From: JASFQI01 sp050115555
Lineage (GTDB): Bacteria; Desulfobacterota; DSM-4660; Desulfatiglandales; HGW-15
Direction: 5' to 3'
Length of the DNA stretch: 7,588 nucleotides
Assembly (NCBI GenBank): GCA_050115555.1
Contig: JASFQI010000238.1
Coordinates: forward strand, 1-7,588
The notes under the pieces were generated by a model that saw only the letters and a program-made list of their open reading frames with translations, did no database searches and was not told the DNA's origin. This document shows, piece by piece, positions 6,465 to 7,588 of this stretch; the first letter of the stretch is position 1, and every line of letters starts with the position of its first letter. The position numbers were made by a program, and so were the translations under genes.

Positions 6465-7588
6465 ATGGAAAAAAATATAGTCCATCTCAGAGATGGCTTG
6501 ATCGTTTTGTACCGGCGAAAAAATTCTTCAAGATATCAGTGCCGTTTCCGGGATAAGAACACGGGCAAATGGCTGAGGTACAGCTGCAAGAGCAAAGACC
6601 TGACTATTGCTAAGGAAAAAGCGCAAGAGCTCTATGATGAATATATGTTCGCGGAAAAATTTGACCTGAACGTGCTCCCGAAGAAGCGGATCACCGGCAG
6701 TAGGGTTATTGAAGAGTTGATAAAGGACTTAGATTATAAGCTGGATCGTGGTTTGGCCAATAAATGGACGCTTATTGGCTATAAAAAATGTTTGAATTAT
6801 TGGTTTATTCCTTTCTTTGGCAATTTGGATGTTAAAAGTATTGATAGGAAAACCCTTTTGAAATTTGATAATTACCGCAAAGAAAAGATGGGCAGAGTAC
6901 CGGCTAAAAATACTATCAGAATGCACAAAGTATTACTCAATATGTTCTTTGACAAAGCAGTTGAAAAAAACTGGATCAATTCTATTCCTAAAGCGCCTAC
7001 TGCCAAAGGGAAAAAGCCTGTTCCCAGAGGATCATTTACCAGGCAAGAATATGGAAGAATGATCTATGGTCTTTTTCCAAAATGGATCGCTAAAGAGGAA
7101 AACCCTCATATGCAGAGAAAAAAGACCTTGCTCTTAGAGCTTATGATTTTTCTTGCCAATACCGGCGTGCGAGCCGGAACCGAGGTCATGAATATAAAAT
7201 TCAGTGATTTCCATTATATTTATGACAAAATGAAGGATGCCAAAGGAAAGCTTATAAATGTTAAATATCTTGGATGCGCTATCAGGAAAGGCAAGACCGG
7301 CCCTAGGAATATTATCTGTAGGGATACGGTTGATAAATATACTATTCCAGCCATACAGGCGCTTTACCCTGATCTGGCTGGCTTAAGCCGGGCAAAACTA
7401 TTCAAGGCGGATGAATTGGTTTTTGGGGATAATCCGGTAACCTCGCAAAACGCCTCTAATTACCGCTACCAAAGACTTTTTAACCAGTTTCTAAAAGACC
7501 ATGATCTGCTGCTTGACAATATTGGGCAGAAAAGAAGCCTTTATTCTCTGCGCCATTCCTGGGTTAGCTGGATACTAACCGATCCGGA
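6465..7588 (+). CDS. Tyrosine recombinase/integrase (3' end cut by window)
   Basis: Site-specific recombinase that would cut and rejoin DNA at the element's attachment sites. The frame from the ATG at 6465 is open to the window end, giving 374 residues. The start has GGGGAG at 6451-6456, 8 bases upstream. Domain order: an N-terminal arm-binding-like domain (about 10-65, with YRRKNSSRYQCRFRDKNTGKW), a helical core-binding domain (about 80-185), and the catalytic domain from about 195. Catalytic residues seen: Arg 236 in ANTGVRAGTEV, a lysine in the beta-hairpin IRKGKTGPRN (275-277), and Arg 363 in YSLRHSW, where the usual first His of the HxxR box is Tyr, a known variant. The final His/Trp and the nucleophilic Tyr lie past the edge. 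Base and codon use differ strongly from the genes to the left. It reads away from the junction, into the element. Confidence 0.9.
   Translation, partial: MEKNIVHLRDGLIVLYRRKNSSRYQCRFRDKNTGKWLRYSCKSKDLTIAKEKAQELYDEYMFAEKFDLNVLPKKRITGSRVIEELIKDLDYKLDRGLANKWTLIGYKKCLNYWFIPFFGNLDVKSIDRKTLLKFDNYRKEKMGRVPAKNTIRMHKVLLNMFFDKAVEKNWINSIPKAPTAKGKKPVPRGSFTRQEYGRMIYGLFPKWIAKEENPHMQRKKTLLLELMIFLANTGVRAGTEVMNIKFSDFHYIYDKMKDAKGKLINVKYLGCAIRKGKTGPRNIICRDTVDKYTIPAIQALYPDLAGLSRAKLFKADELVFGDNPVTSQNASNYRYQRLFNQFLKDHDLLLDNIGQKRSLYSLRHSWVSWILTDP

Larger units (their letters stand above)
6308..7588. mobile_element. One end of an integrated element (other end outside window)
   Basis: Composition drops sharply at about 6307: 35 of 60 bases are G/C in 6241-6300 but 10 of 60 in 6301-6360, and the integrase gene stays AT-rich (21 of 60 in 6841-6900). 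The change coincides with the loss of the cyclase match and is followed by a tyrosine recombinase gene within 160 bases, the standard layout of an integrative element end. The insertion-site core and direct repeats cannot be identified because the far junction is not in the window. No transposase or terminal inverted repeat is seen, so an integrative element or prophage is more likely than an IS. A chimeric contig join would look the same. Confidence 0.6.

Overview
The window is made of two unlike parts that meet near position 6307. The left part (1-6307) is GC-rich with GC-rich third codon positions. It carries a lactate-oxidation operon, a small unknown gene, and a convergent signalling cluster. 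The right part (6308-7588) is AT-rich: by hand count, 10 G/C in 6301-6360 against 35 G/C in 6241-6300. It carries an integrase gene that runs off the window edge. Gene content (LutABC, a multi-pass sensor kinase, a class III cyclase, ATCG-type hexamer repeats) and base composition suggest an anaerobic proteobacterium of the Desulfobacterota (former Deltaproteobacteria) type. That assignment is inference; no rRNA or other marker is present.

Left part, plus strand: the 3' end of lutA, then lutB and lutC, tightly spaced. Together they encode the three-subunit iron-sulfur L-lactate utilisation complex (also called LldEFG or YkgEFG). After lutC comes a roughly 100-base gap with a perfect 7+7 palindrome that looks like an operator. 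It is followed by a 163-residue unknown protein gene with an acidic tail.

Left part, minus strand, converging on that gene: a six-transmembrane hybrid-free histidine kinase gene (5525-3768), followed 37 bases later by a single-domain CheY-like response regulator (3730-3350). Upstream of the kinase lies a 300-base non-coding stretch with two arrays of ATCG-containing hexamers in opposite orientation. Further upstream is the 3' part of an adenylate/guanylate cyclase gene. The kinase, regulator and cyclase were probably one membrane-linked signalling locus.

Right part: the cyclase reading frame loses its family match exactly where the composition changes, inside a conserved catalytic-domain motif. 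From there on the sequence looks like the end of an integrated element: a very AT-rich segment, a good sigma-70-type promoter with a perfect TTGACA box, and a tyrosine recombinase reading away from the junction. The simplest reading is that a mobile element integrated into the cyclase gene and split it. A chimeric assembly join is the main alternative and cannot be excluded from one window. No wholly new system is evident; the junction, the hexamer arrays, the palindrome and the unknown gene are the items worth a second look.
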